From Diadophis punctatus similis (taxonomy: Eukaryota; Chordata; Lepidosauria; Squamata; Dipsadidae), in contig JALIGW010000059.1 of NCBI GenBank assembly GCA_023053685.1, positions 1,426,001 to 1,490,000 on the forward strand: DNA of 64,000 nt, in the 5' to 3' direction. Below, piece by piece: positions 11,829 through 24,461 of the stretch (its first letter is position 1; the number at the start of each line of letters is the position of its first letter). A program made the translations under genes and the position numbers. Under the pieces are notes generated by a model that was not told where the DNA came from, did not search any database, and was given only the letters and a program-made list of their open reading frames with translations.

Positions 11829-12857
11829 TTCCCTAGGGTCTGGAAAGCCAAATTCTCACACCATTTTCAGATCCGAGCTTTCCCTGTTGAGTTAGCCCAA
11901 GCCGTATCTCAGAATTTGCCTTGGGACTCAATTCAGCCAGAAAACTTCACTTTTGACACAGAGCTCAGAAATGAAAAAGAAACACATAGCCATGATCCCC
12001 AGGGTGTGGAAAGACAAAATCTCACACAATTTTCAGATCCGAGCTTCACCTGAGGAGTTAGCCAAAGGCCTATCTCAGAATTTGCCATAGAAATAAATTC
12101 AGCCAGAAACTTCACTTTTGACACAGAGCTCAGAAATGAAAAAGAAACACATATCCATGTTCCCCAGGGTGTGGAAAGCCAAATTACCACACTATTTTCA
12201 GGTCCTAGTTTTCCCTGAGGAATTAGCCAAAGCCGTATCTCATAATTTGCCTTAGGACTCAATTCAGCCAGAAAACTTCACTCTTGACACAGAGCTCAGA
12301 AATGAAAAAGAAATACATATTCATGTTCCCTAGGGTCAGGAAAGACAAATTTGCACACCATTTTCAGATCCGAGCATTCCCTGAGGAATTAGCCCAAGCT
12401 GTATCATAGAATTTACCTTACGACTCAATTGAGCCTGAAAACCTCACTTTTGACACAGAGCTGAGAAATGAAAAAGAAACACATATCCATGTTCCCCAGG
12501 GTATGGAAAGCCAAAATCTCGCACCATTTTCAGATCCAAGCATTCCCTGAGGAATTAGCCCAAGCCGTATCTCATAATTTGCCTTAGGATTCAATTCAAC
12601 CAGAAAAGTTCACTTTTGACACAGAGCTCAGAAATGAAAAAGAAACACATATTCATGTTCCCCAGGGTCTGGAAAGCCAAAATCTCACAAAATTTTCAGA
12701 TCCAAGCATTCCCTGAGGAATTAGCCCAAGCCGTATCATAGAATTTACCTTACGACTCAATTCAGCCCAAAAACCTCACTTTTGACACAGAGCTCAGAAA
12801 TGAAAAAGAAACATATATCCATGTTCCCCAGGGTATGGAAAAGCAAATTCCCACACC

Positions 12858-15515
12858 ATTTTCAGATCCGAGCTTTCCCTGAGGAGTTAGCCCAAGGCGT
12901 ATCATAGAATTTACTTTAAGACTCAATTCACCCCGAAAACCTCACTGTTGACACAGAGCTCAGAAATGAAAAAGAAACACAAATTCATGTTCCTTAGACT
13001 CTGGAAAGAAAAATCTCACACAATTTTTAGATCCGAACTTTCCCTGACGAGTTAGCCCAAGCCTTATCATAGAATTTGCCTTAGAACTCAATTCAGCCAG
13101 AAAACTTCCCTTTTGACACAGAGCTCAGAAATGAAAAAGAAACACATATTCGTGTTCCCAGGGTCTGGAAAGCCAAATTCCCACACCATTTGCCGATCCG
13201 AGCATTCCCTGAGGAATTAGCCCAAGCCGTATCATAGAATTTACCTTACGACTCAATTCAGCCCGAAAACCTCACTTTTGACACAGAGCTCAGAAATGAA
13301 AAAGAAACACATATCCATGTTCCCCAGGGTCTGGAAAGCCAAAATCTCACAAAATTTTCAGATCCAAGCATTCCCTGAGGAATTAGCCCAAGCCGTATCA
13401 TAGAATTGACCTTACGACTCAGTTCAGCCCAAAAACCTCATTTTTGACACAGAGCTCAGAAATGAAAAAGAAACACATATCCATGTTCCCCAGGGTATGG
13501 AAAAGCAAATTCCCACACCATTTTCAGATCCAAGCATTCCCTGAGGAATTAGCCCAAGCCGTATCTCATAATTTGCCTTAGGATTCAATTCAACCAGAAA
13601 AGTTCACTTTTGACACAGAGCTCAGAAATGAAAAAGAAACACATATTCATGTTCCCCAGGGTCTGGAAAGCCAAAATCTCACAAAATTTTCAGATCCAAG
13701 CATTCCCTGAGGAATTAGCCCAAGCCGTATCATAGAATTTACCTTACGACTCAATTCAGCCTGAAAACCTCACTTTTGACACAGAGCTGAGAAATGAAAA
13801 AGAAACACATATCCATGTTCCCCAGGGTATGGAAAGCCAAAATCTCACACCATTTTCAGATCCAAGCATTCCCTGAGGAATTAGCCCAAGCCGTATCTCA
13901 TAATTTGCCTTAGGATTCAATTCAACCAGAAAAGTTCACTTTTGACACAGAGCTCAGAAATGAAAAAGAAACACATATTCATGTTCCCCAGGGTCTGGAA
14001 AGCCAAAATCTCACAAAATTTTCAGATCCAAGCATTCCCTGAGGAATTAGCCCAAGCCGTATCATAGAATTTGCCTTACGACTCAATTCAGCCCAAAAAC
14101 CTCACTTTTGACACAGAGCTCAGAAATGAAAAAGAAACATATATCCATGTTACCCAGGGTATGGAAAAGCAAATTCCCACACCATTTTCAGATCCAAGCA
14201 TTCCCTGAGGAATTAGCCCAAGCCGTATCTCATAATTTGCCTTAGGATTCAATTCAACCAGAAAAGTTCACTTTTGACACAGAGCTCAGAAATGAAAAAG
14301 AAACATATATCCATGTTCCCCAGGGTATGGAAAAGCAAATTCCCACACCATTTTCAGATCCGAGCAATCCCTGAGGAATTAGCCCAAGCCGTATCATAGA
14401 ATTTATCTTACGACTCAATTCAGCCCAAAAACCTCACTTTTGACACAGAGCTCAGAAATGAAAAAGAAACACATACAGTATTCCTGTTCCCTAGGGTCTG
14501 GAAAGCCAAATTCTCACACCATTTTCAGATCCGAGCTTTCCCTGTTGAGTTAGCCCAAGCCGTATCTCAGAATTTGCCTTGGGACTCAATTCAGCCAAAA
14601 AACTTCACTTTTGACACAGAGCTCAGAAATGAAAAAGAAACACATAGCCATGATCCCCAGGGTGTGGAAAGACAAAATCTCACACAATTTTCAGATCCGA
14701 GCTTCACCTGAGGAGTTAGCCAAAGGCCTATCTCAGAATTTGCCATAGAAATAAATTCAGCCAGAAACTTCACTTTTGACACAGAGCTCAGAAATGAAAA
14801 AGAAACACATATCCATGTTCCCCAGGGTGTGGAAAGCCAAATTACCACACTATTTTCAGGTCCTAGTTTTCCCTGAGGAATTAGCCAAAGCCGTATCTCA
14901 TAATTTGCCTTAGGACTCAATTCAGCCAGAAAACTTCACTCTTGACACAGAGCTCAGAAATGAAAAAGAAATACATATTCATGTTCCCTAGGGTCGGGAA
15001 AGACAAATTTTCACACCATTTTCAGATCCGAGCATTCCCTGAGGAATTAGCCCAAGCTGTATCATAGAATTTACCTTACGACTCAATTGAGCCTGAAAAC
15101 CTCACTTTTGACACAGAGCTGAGAAATGAAAAAGAAACACATATCCATGTTCCCCAGGGTATGGAAAGCCAAAATCTCGCACCATTTTCAGATCCAAGCA
15201 TTCCCTGAGGAATTAGCCCAAGCCGTATCTCATAATTTGCCTTAGGATTCAATTCAACCAGAAAAGTTCACTTTTGACACAGAGCTCAGAAATGAAAAAG
15301 AAACACATATTCATGTTCCCCAGGGTCTGGAAAGCCAAAATCTCACAAAATTTTCAGATCCAAGCATTCCCTGAGGAATTAGCCCAAGCCGTATCATAGA
15401 ATTTACCTTACGACTCAATTCAGCCCAAAAACCTCACTTTTGACACAGAGCTCAGAAATGAAAAAGAAACATATATCCATGTTCCCCAGGGTATGGAAAA
15501 GCAAATTCCCACACC
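12858..15515. repeat. 16-monomer higher-order repeat, copy 2
   Basis: Second full unit. It shares with copy 3, but not copy 1, the changes CCTTAGACTC (near 12990), ATTCGTGTTCCC (near 13150), CCTCATTTTTGAC (near 13437) and GGGTCGGG (near 14992). It shares GAGCTTCACCTGAGG (near 14700) with copy 1 but not copy 3. A private change is CAGCCAAAAAACTTC near 14593. Confidence 0.9.
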
Positions 15516-18173
15516 ATTTTCAGATCCGAGCTTTCCCTGAGGAGTTAGCCCAAGGCGTATCATAGAATTTACTTTAAGACTCAATTCACCCCGAAAACCT
15601 CACTGTTGACACAGAGCTCAGAAATGAAAAAGAAACACAAATTCATGTTCCTTAGACTCTGGAAAGAAAAATCTCACACAATTTTTAGATCCGAACTTTC
15701 CCTGACGAGTTAGCCCAAGCCTTATCATAGAATTTGCCTTAGAACTCAATTCAGCCAGAAAACTTCCCTTTTGACACAGAGCTCAGAAATGAAAAAGAAA
15801 CACATATTCGTGTTCCCAGGGTCTGGAAAGCCAAATTCCCACACCATTTGCCGATCCGAGCATTCCCTGAGGAATTAGCCCAAGCCGTATCATAGAATTT
15901 ACCTTACGACTCAATTCAGCCCGAAAACCTCACTTTTGACACAGAGCTCAGAAATGAAAAAGAAACACATATCCATGTTCCCCAGGGTCTGGAAAGCCAA
16001 AATCTCACAAAATTTTCAGATCCAAGCATTCCCTGAGGAATTAGCCCAAGCCGTATCATAGAATTGACCTTACGACTCAGTTCAGCCCAAAAACCTCATT
16101 TTTGACACAGAGCTCAGAAATGAAAAAGAAACACATATCCATGTTCCCCAGGGTATGGAAAAGCAAATTCCCACACCATTTTCAGATCCAAGCATTCCCT
16201 GAGGAATTAGCCCAAGCCGTATCTCATAATTTGCCTTAGGATTCAATTCAACCAGAAAAGTTCACTTTTGACACAGAGCTCAGAAATGAAAAAGAAACAC
16301 ATATTCATGTTCCCCAGGGTCTGGAAAGCCAAAATCTCACAAAATTTTCAGATCCAAGCATTCCCTGAGGAATTAGCCCAAGCCGTATCATAGAATTTAC
16401 CTTACGACTCAATTCAGCCTGAAAACCTCACTTTTGACACAGAGCTGAGAAATGAAAAAGAAACACATATCCATGTTCCCCAGGGTATGGAAAGCCAAAA
16501 TCTCACACCATTTTCAGATCCAAGCATTCCCTGAGGAATTAGCCCAAGCCGTATCTCATAATTTGCCTTAGGATTCAATTCAACCAGAAAAGTTCACTTT
16601 TGACACAGAGCTCAGAAATGAAAAAGAAACACATATTCATGTTCCCCAGGGTCTGGAAAGCCAAAATCTCACAAAATTTTCAGATCCAAGCATTCCCTGA
16701 GGAATTAGCCCAAGCCGTATCATAGAATTTGCCTTACGACTCAGTTCAGCCCAAAAACCTCACTTTTGACACAAAGCTCAGAAATGAAAAAGAAACATAT
16801 ATCCATGTTACCCAGGGTATGGAAAAGCAAATTCCCACACCATTTTCAGATCCAAGCATTCCCTGAGGAATTAGCCCAAGCCGTATCTCATAATTTGCCT
16901 TAGGATTCAATTCAACCAGAAAAGTTCACTTTTGACACAGAGCTCAGAAATGAAAAAGAAACATATATCCATGTTCCCCAGGGTATGGAAAAGCAAATTC
17001 CCACACCATTTTCAGATCCGAGCAATCCCTGAGGAATTAGCCCAAGCCGTATCATAGAATTTATCTTACGACTCAATTCAGCCCAAAAACCTCACTTTTG
17101 ACACAGAGCTCAGAAATGAAAAAGAAACACATACAGTATTCCTGTTCCCTAGGGTCTGGAAAGCCAAATTCTCACACCATTTTCAGATCCGAGCTTTCCC
17201 TGTTGAGTTAGCCCAAGCCGTATCTCAGAATTTGCCTTGGGACTCAATTCAGCCAGAAAACTTCACTTTTGACACAGAGCTCAGAAATGAAAAAGAAACA
17301 CATAGCCATGATCCCCAGGGTGTGGAAAGACAAAATCTCACACAATTTTCAGATCCGAGCTTTCCCTGAGGAGTTAGCCAAAGGCCTATCTCAGAATTTG
17401 CCATAGAAATAAATTCAGCCAGAAACTTCACTTTTGACACAGAGCTCAGAAATGAAAAAGAAACACATATCCATGTTCCCCAGGGTGTGGAAAGCCAAAT
17501 TACCACACTATTTTCAGGTCCTAGTTTTCCCTGAGGAATTAGCCAAAGCCGTATCTCATAATTTGCCTTAGGACTCAATTCAGCCAGAAAACTTCACTCT
17601 TGACACAGAGCTCAGAAATGAAAAAGAAATACATATTCATGTTCCCTAGGGTCGGGAAAGACAAATTTTCACACCATTTTCAGATCCGAGCATTCCCTGA
17701 GGAATTAGCCCAAGCTGTATCATAGAATTTACCTTACGACTCAATTGAGCCTGAAAACCTCACTTTTGACACAGAGCTGAGAAATGAAAAAGAAACACAT
17801 ATCCATGTTCCCCAGGGTATGGAAAGCCAAAATCTCGCACCATTTTCAGATCCAAGCATTCCCTGAGGAATTAGCCCAAGCCGTATCTCATAATTTGCCT
17901 TAGGATTCAATTCAACCAGAAAAGTTCACTTTTGACACAGAGCTCAGAAATGAAAAAGAAACACATATTCATGTTCCCCAGGGTCTGGAAAGCCAAAATC
18001 TCACAAAATTTTCAGATCCAAGCATTCCCTGAGGAATTAGCCCAAGCCGTATCATAGAATTTACCTTACGACTCAATTCAGCCCAAAAACCTCACTTTTG
18101 ACACAGAGCTCAGAAATGAAAAAGAAACATATATCCATGTTCCCCAGGGTATGGAAAAGCAAATTCCCACACC
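15516..18173. repeat. 16-monomer higher-order repeat, copy 3
   Basis: Third full unit, very close to copy 2. I noticed only about five differences: CTCAGTTCAG near 16741, ACACAAAGCTC near 16770, CAGCCAGAAAAC near 17248, and CTTTCCCTG in place of CTTCACCTG near 17360 (two bases). That would be above 99.5% identity by eye; an alignment is needed for a real figure. Confidence 0.9.
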
Positions 18174-19735
18174 ATTTTCAGATCCGAGCTTTCCCTGAGG
18201 AGTTAGCCCAAGGCGTATCATAGAATTTACTTTAAGACTCAATTCACCCCGAAAACCTCACCTTTGACACAGAGCTGAGAAATGAAAAAGAAACACATAT
18301 CCATGTTCCCCAGGGTATGGAAAGCCAAAATCTCGCACCATTTTCAGATCCAAGCATTCCCTGAGGAATTAGCCCAAGCCGTATCTCATAATTTGCCTTA
18401 GGATTCAATTCAACCAGAAAAGTTCACTTTTGACACAGAGCTCAGAAATGAAAAAGAAACACATATTCATGTTCCCCAGGGTCTGGAAAGCCAAAATCTC
18501 ACAAAATTTTCAGATCCAAGCATTCCCTGAGGAATTAGCCCAAGCCGTATCATAGAATTTACCTTACGACTCAATTCAGCCCAAAAACCTCACTTTTGAC
18601 ACAGAGCTCAGAAATGAAAAAGAAACATATATCCATGTTCCCCAGGGTATGGAAAAGCAAATTCCCACACCATTTTCAGATCCGAGCTTTCCCTGAGGAG
18701 TTAGCCCAAGGCGTATCATAGAATTTACTTTAAGACTCAATTCAGCCCAAAAACCTCACTTTTGACACAGAGCTCAGAAATGAAAAAGAAACATATATCC
18801 ATGTTACCCAGGGTATGGAAAAGCAAATTCCCACACCATTTTCAGATCCAAGCATTCCCTGAGGAATTAGCCCAAGCCGTATCTCATAATTTGCCTTAGG
18901 ATTCAATTCAACCAGAAAAGTTCACTTTTGACACAGAGCTCAGAAATGAAAAAGAAAAATATATCCATGTTCCCCAGGGTATGGAAAAGCAAATTCCCAC
19001 ACCATTTTCAGATCCAAGCATTCCCTGAGGAATTAGCCCAGGCCGTATCATAGAATTTACCTTACGACTCAATTCAGCCCAAAAACCTCACTTTTGACAC
19101 AGAGCTCAGAAATGAAAAAGAAACACATACAGTATTCCTGTTCCCTAGGGTCTGGAAAGCCAAATTCTCACACCATTTTCAGATCCGAGCTTTCCCTGTT
19201 GAGTTAGCCCAAGCCGTATCTCAGAATTTGCCTTGGGACTCAATTCAGCCAGAAAACTTCACTTTTGACACAGAGCTCAGAAATGAAAAAGAAACACATA
19301 GCCATGATCCCCAGGGTGTGGAAAGACAAAATCTCACACAATTTTCAGATCCGAGCTTTCCCTGAGGAGTTAGCCAAAGGCCTATCTCAGAATTTGCCAT
19401 AGAAATAAATTCAGCCAGAAACTTCACTTTTGACACAGAGCTCAGAAATGAAAAAGAAACACATATCCATGTTCCCCAGGGTGTGGAAAGCCAAATTACC
19501 ACACTATTTTCAGGTCCTAGTTTTCCCTGAGGAATTAGCCAAAGCCGTATCTCATAATTTGCCTTAGGACTCAATTCAGCCAGAAAACTTCACTCTTGAC
19601 ACAGAGCTCAGAAATGAAAAAGAAATACATATTCATGTTCCCTAGGGTCGGGAAAGACAAATTTTCACACCATTTTCAGATCCGAGCATTCCCTGAGGAA
19701 TTAGCCCAAGCCGTATCATAGAATTTACCTTACGA
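18174..19735. repeat. 16-monomer higher-order repeat, copy 4, rearranged and shortened
   Basis: This unit starts like the others, but near 18250 it jumps back and repeats three monomers, then near 18730 jumps forward to the GTTACCCAGGG monomer (18803). From there it follows the normal order, with the 5-bp insertion monomer at 19125 only 1,996 bp (12 monomers) after its counterpart. It ends near 19735, where the following sequence reads CAGCCCGAAAACC instead of GAGCCTGAAAACC. Confidence 0.85.
18260..18740. repeat. 3-monomer backward duplication inside copy 4
   Basis: Repeats 17762-18242 at an offset of 498 bp (3 x 166), including the rare TCTCGCACC (17833 and 18331). The left junction carries CCTCACCTTTGAC, a form not seen elsewhere, between the CACTGTTGAC and CACTTTTGAC types. 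The right junction lies within CTCAATTCA, shared by both parents. Confidence 0.85.
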
Positions 19736-22079
19736 CTCAATTCAGCCCGAAAACCTCACTATTGACACAGAGCTCAGAAATGAAAAAGAAACACATATCC
19801 ATGTTCCCCAGGGTATGGAAAACCAAATTCCCACACCATTTGCCGATCCGAGCATTCCCTGAGGAATTAGCCCAAGGCGTTTCTCAGAATTTGCCATAGA
19901 ACTCAATTCAGCCCGAAAACTTCACTTTTGACACAGAGCTCAGAAATGAAAAAGAAACACATATTCATGTTCCCCAGGGTCTGGAAAGCCAAATTCTCAC
20001 ACCATTTTCAGATCCGAGCTTTCCCTGTGGAGTTAGCCAAGCCGTATCTCATAATTTGCCTTAGGATTCAATTCAACCAGAAAACTTCACTTTTGACACA
20101 GAGCTCAGAAATGAAAAAGAAACACATATTCATGTTCCCCAGGGTCTGGAAAAGCAAATTCCCACACCATTTTCAGATCCGAGCAATCCCTGAGGAATTA
20201 GCCCAAGCCGTATCATAGAATTTACCTTACGACTCAATTCAGCCCGAAAACCTCTCTTTTGACACAGAGCTCAGAAATGAAAAAGAAACACATATCCATG
20301 TTCCCCAGGGTATGGAAAGCCTAATTCCCACACTATTTGCAGATCCGAGCTTTCCCTGAGGACTTAGCCCAAGGCATTTCTCAGAATTTGCCATAGAACT
20401 CAATTCAGCCCGAAAATCTCACTTTTGACATAGAGCTCAGAAATGAAAAACAAACACATATCCATGTTCCCCAGGGTGTGGAAAGCCAAATTACCACACC
20501 ATTTTCAGGTCCGAGCATTCCCTGAGGAATTAGCCCAAGCCGTATCTCATAATTTGCCTTAGGACTCAATTATAACAGAAAACTTCACTTTTGACACAGA
20601 GCTCAGAAATGAAAAAGAAACACATATCCATGTTCCCCAGGGTATGGAAAACCGAATTCCCACACCATTTGCCGATCCGAGCATTCCCTGAGGAATTAGC
20701 CCAAGGCGTTTCTCAGAATTTGCCATAGAACTCAATTCAGCCCGAAAACTTCACTTTTGACACAGAGCTCAGAAATGAAAAAGAAACACATATTCATGTT
20801 CACCAGGGTCTGGAAAGCCAAAATCTCACAAAATTTTCAGATCCAAGCATTCCCTGACGAGTTAGCCCAAGCCTTATCAGAGAATTTGCCTTAGAACTCA
20901 ATTCAGCCCGAAAACCTCACGTTTGACACAGAGCTGAGAAATCAAAAAGAAATGCATATCCATGTTCCCCAGGGTATGGAAAGCTGAATTCCCACACCAT
21001 TTGCAGATCCGAGCTTTCCCTGAGGACTTAGCCCAAGGCGTTTCTCAGAGTTTGCCATAGAACTCAATTCACCCCGAAAACCTCACTTTTGACACAGAGC
21101 TCAGAAATGAAAAAGAAACACATATCCATGTTCCCCAGGGTGTGGAAAGCCAAATTACCACACCATTTTCAGATCCGAGCTTTCCCTACGGAGTTAGCCC
21201 ATGCCGTATCTCATAATTTGCCTTAGGATTCAATTCAACCAGAAAACTTCAGTTTTGACACAGAGCTCAGAAATGAAAAAGAAACACATATTCATGTTCC
21301 CCAAGGTCTGGAAAGCCAAAATCTCACAAAATTTTCAGATCCAAGCATTCCCTGAGGAATTAGCCCAAGCCGTATCATAGAATTTACCTTACGACTCAAT
21401 TCAGCCCGAAAACCTCTCTTTTGACACAGAGCTCAGAAATCAAAAAGAAACACATATCCATGTTCCCCAGGGTATGGAAAGCCGAATTCCCACACCATTT
21501 GCAGATCTGAGCTTTCCCTGAGGACTTAGCCCAAGGCGTTTCTCAGAATTTGCCATAGAACTCAATTCAGCCCGAAAACCTCACTTTTGACATAGAGGTC
21601 AGAAATGAAAAAGAAACACATATCCATGTTCCCCAGGGTGTGGAAAGCCAAATTACCACACCATTTTCAGGTCCGAGTTTTCCCTGAGGAATTAGCCCAA
21701 GCCGTATCTCATAATTTGCCTTAGGACTCAATTATAACAGAAAACTTCACTTTTGACACAGAGCTTAGAAATGAAAAAGAAACACATATTCATGTTCTCC
21801 AGGGTCTGGAAAGCCGAATTCTGACACCATTTTCAGATCCGAGCTCTCCCTGAGGAATTAGCCCAAGGCGTTTCTCAGAATTTGCCATAGAACTCAATTA
21901 TAACAGAAAACTTCACTTTTGACACAGAGCTCAGAAATGAAATAGAAACACATATTCATGTTCCCCAAGGTCTGGAAAGCCAAAATCTCACAAAATTTTT
22001 AGATCCGAGCTTTCCCTGAGGAATTAGCCCAAGCCGTATCATAGAATTTACCTTACGACTCAATTCAGCCCGAAAACCT

Positions 22080-22870
22080 CTCTTTTGACACAGAGCTCAG
22101 AAATGAAAAAGAAACACATATTCATGTTCCCCAGGGTCTGGAAAGCCAAAATCTCACAAAATTTTCAGATCCAAGCATTCCCTGAGGAATTAGCCCAAGC
22201 CGTATCATAGAATTTACCTTACGACTCAATTCAGCCCAAAAACCTCACTTTTGACACAGAGCTCAGAAATGAAAAAGAAACATATATCCATGTTCCCCAG
22301 GGTATGGAAAAGCAAATTCCCACACCATTTTCAGATCCGAGCTTTCCCTGAGGAGTTAGCCCAAGGCGTATCATAGAATTTACTTTAAGACTCAATTCAC
22401 CCCGAAAACCTCACTGTTGACACAGAGCTCAGAAATGAAAAAGAAACACAAATTCATGTTCCTTAGACTCTGGAAAGAAAAATCTCACACAATTTTTAGA
22501 TCCGAACTTTCCCTGACGAGTTAGCCCAAGCCTTATCATAGAATTTGCCTTAGAACTCAATTCAGCCAGAAAACTTCCCTTTTGACACAGAGCTCAGAAA
22601 TGAAAAAGAAACACATATTCGTGTTCCCAGGGTCTGGAAAGCCAAATTCCCACACCATTTGCCGATCTGAGCATTCCCTGAGGAATTAGCCCAAGCCGTA
22701 TCATAGAATTTACCTTACGACTCAATTCAGCCCGAAAACCTCACTTTTGACACAGAGCTCAGAAATGAAAAAGAAACACATATCCATGTTCCCCAGGGTC
22801 TGGAAAGCCAAAATCTCACAAAATTTTCAGATCCAAGCATTCCCTGAGGAATTAGCCCAAGCCGTATCAT
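22080..22870. repeat. displaced fragment of the 2,658-bp higher-order repeat
   Basis: Matches 12611-13401 at a constant offset of 9,469 bp. Both carry the copy 2/3 diagnostic changes CCTTAGACTC (GTTCCTT at 22458 and 12989) and ATTCGTGTTCCC (22621 and 13152). One visible difference is GATCTGAGC here for GATCCGAGC. The match ends where this copy reads AATTTACC and the other AATTGACC. Confidence 0.8.
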
Positions 22871-24461
22871 AGAATTTACCTTACGACTCAATTCAGCCCG
22901 AAAACCTCTCTTTTGACACAGAGCTCAGAAATCAAAAAGAAACACATATCCATGTTCCCCAGGGTATGGAAAGCCGAATTCCCACACCATTTGCCGATCC
23001 GAGCATTCCCTGAGGATTTAGCCCAAGGCGTTTCTCAGAATTTGCCATAGAACTCAATTCAGCCCGAAAACTTCACTTTTGACACAGATCTCAGAAATGA
23101 AAAAGAAACACATATTCATGTTCCCCAGGGTCTGGAAAGCCAAATTCTCACACCATTTTCAGATCCGAGCTTTCCCTGTGGAATTAGCCCAAGCCGTATC
23201 ATAGAATTTACCTTACGACTCAATTCAGCCCAAAAACCTCACTTTTGACACAGAGCTCAGAAATCAAAAAGAAACACATATCCATGTTCCCCAGGGTATG
23301 GAAAGCCGAATTCCCACACCATTTGCAGATCCGAGCTTTCCCTGAGGACTTAGCCCAAGGCGTTTCTCAGAATTTGCCATAGAACTCAATTCAGCCCGAA
23401 AACCTCACTTTTGACATAGAGCTCAGAAATGAAAAACAAACACATATCCATGTTCCCCAGGGTGTGGAAAGCCAAATTACCACACCATTTTCAGGTCCGA
23501 GTTTTCCCTGAGGAATTAGACCAAGCCGTATCTCATAATTTGCCTTAGGACTCAATTATAACAGAAAACTTCACTTTTGACACAGAGCTCAGAAATGAAA
23601 AAGAAACACATATTCATGTTCTCCAGGGTCTGGAAAGCCGAATTCTGACACCATTTTCAGATCCGAGCTCTCCCTGAGGAATTAGCCCAAGGCGTTTCTC
23701 AGAATTTGCCATAGAACTCAATTATAACAGAAAACTTCACTTTTGACACAGAGCTCAGAAATGAAATAGAAACACATATTCTTGTTCCCTAGGCTCTGGA
23801 AAGACAAAATCTCACACAATTTTCAGATCCGAGCTTTCCCTGAGGAGTTAGCCCAAGCCTTATCATAGAATTTGCCTTAGAACTCAATTCAGCCAGAAAA
23901 CTTCCCTTTTGACACAGAGCTCAGAAATGAAAAAGAAACACATATTCATGTTCCCAGGGTCTGGAAAGCCAAATTCTCACACCATTTTCAGATCCGAGCT
24001 TTCCCTGAGGAATTAGCCCAAGGCGTTTCTCAGAATTTGCCATAGAACTCAATTATAACAGAAAACTTCACTTTTGACACAGAGCTCAGAAATGAAATAG
24101 AAACACATATTCTTTCTTCCCTAGGCTCTGGAAAGACAAAATCTCACACAATTTTCAGATCCGAGCTTTCCCTGAGGAGTTATCCCAAGCCTTATCATAG
24201 AATTTACCTTACGACTCAATTCAGCCCGAAAACCTCACTTTTGACACAGAGCTCAGAAATGAAAAAGAAACACATATCCATGTTCCGCAGGGTATGGAAA
24301 ACCGAATTCCCACACCATTTACCGATCCGAGCATTCCCTGAGGAATTAGCCCAAGCCGTATCATAGAATTTACCTTACGACTCAATTCAGCCTGAAAACC
24401 TCTCTTTTGACACAGAGCTCAGAAATCAAAAAGAAACACATATCCATGTTCCCCAGGGTAT

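Larger units (their letters stand above)
10200..12857. repeat. 16-monomer (2,658-bp) higher-order repeat, copy 1
   Basis: First of three full head-to-tail units. Landmarks repeat at exactly 2,658 bp: CACCCCGAAA (10271, 12929) and ACATACAG (11813, 14471, 17129). The length equals 16 x 166 plus a 5-bp insertion minus three 1-bp deletions, all of which are visible. Private features of this copy include CCCTAGACTC near 10334, ATTCATGTTCCCAGG near 10489, GATTCGAGC near 11699 and TTTGCACACC near 12350. Confidence 0.9.

Noticed and set aside
11933..12262. A 109-codon open frame on the minus strand, with near-identical copies at 14591-14920, 17249-17578 and 19245-19574
   Set aside because: It is the satellite read backwards across two monomers; the second half of the peptide is a variant of the first. 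Copies follow the 2,658-bp unit, not any gene. As 166 is one more than a multiple of three, the frame shifts each monomer and stops soon appear.
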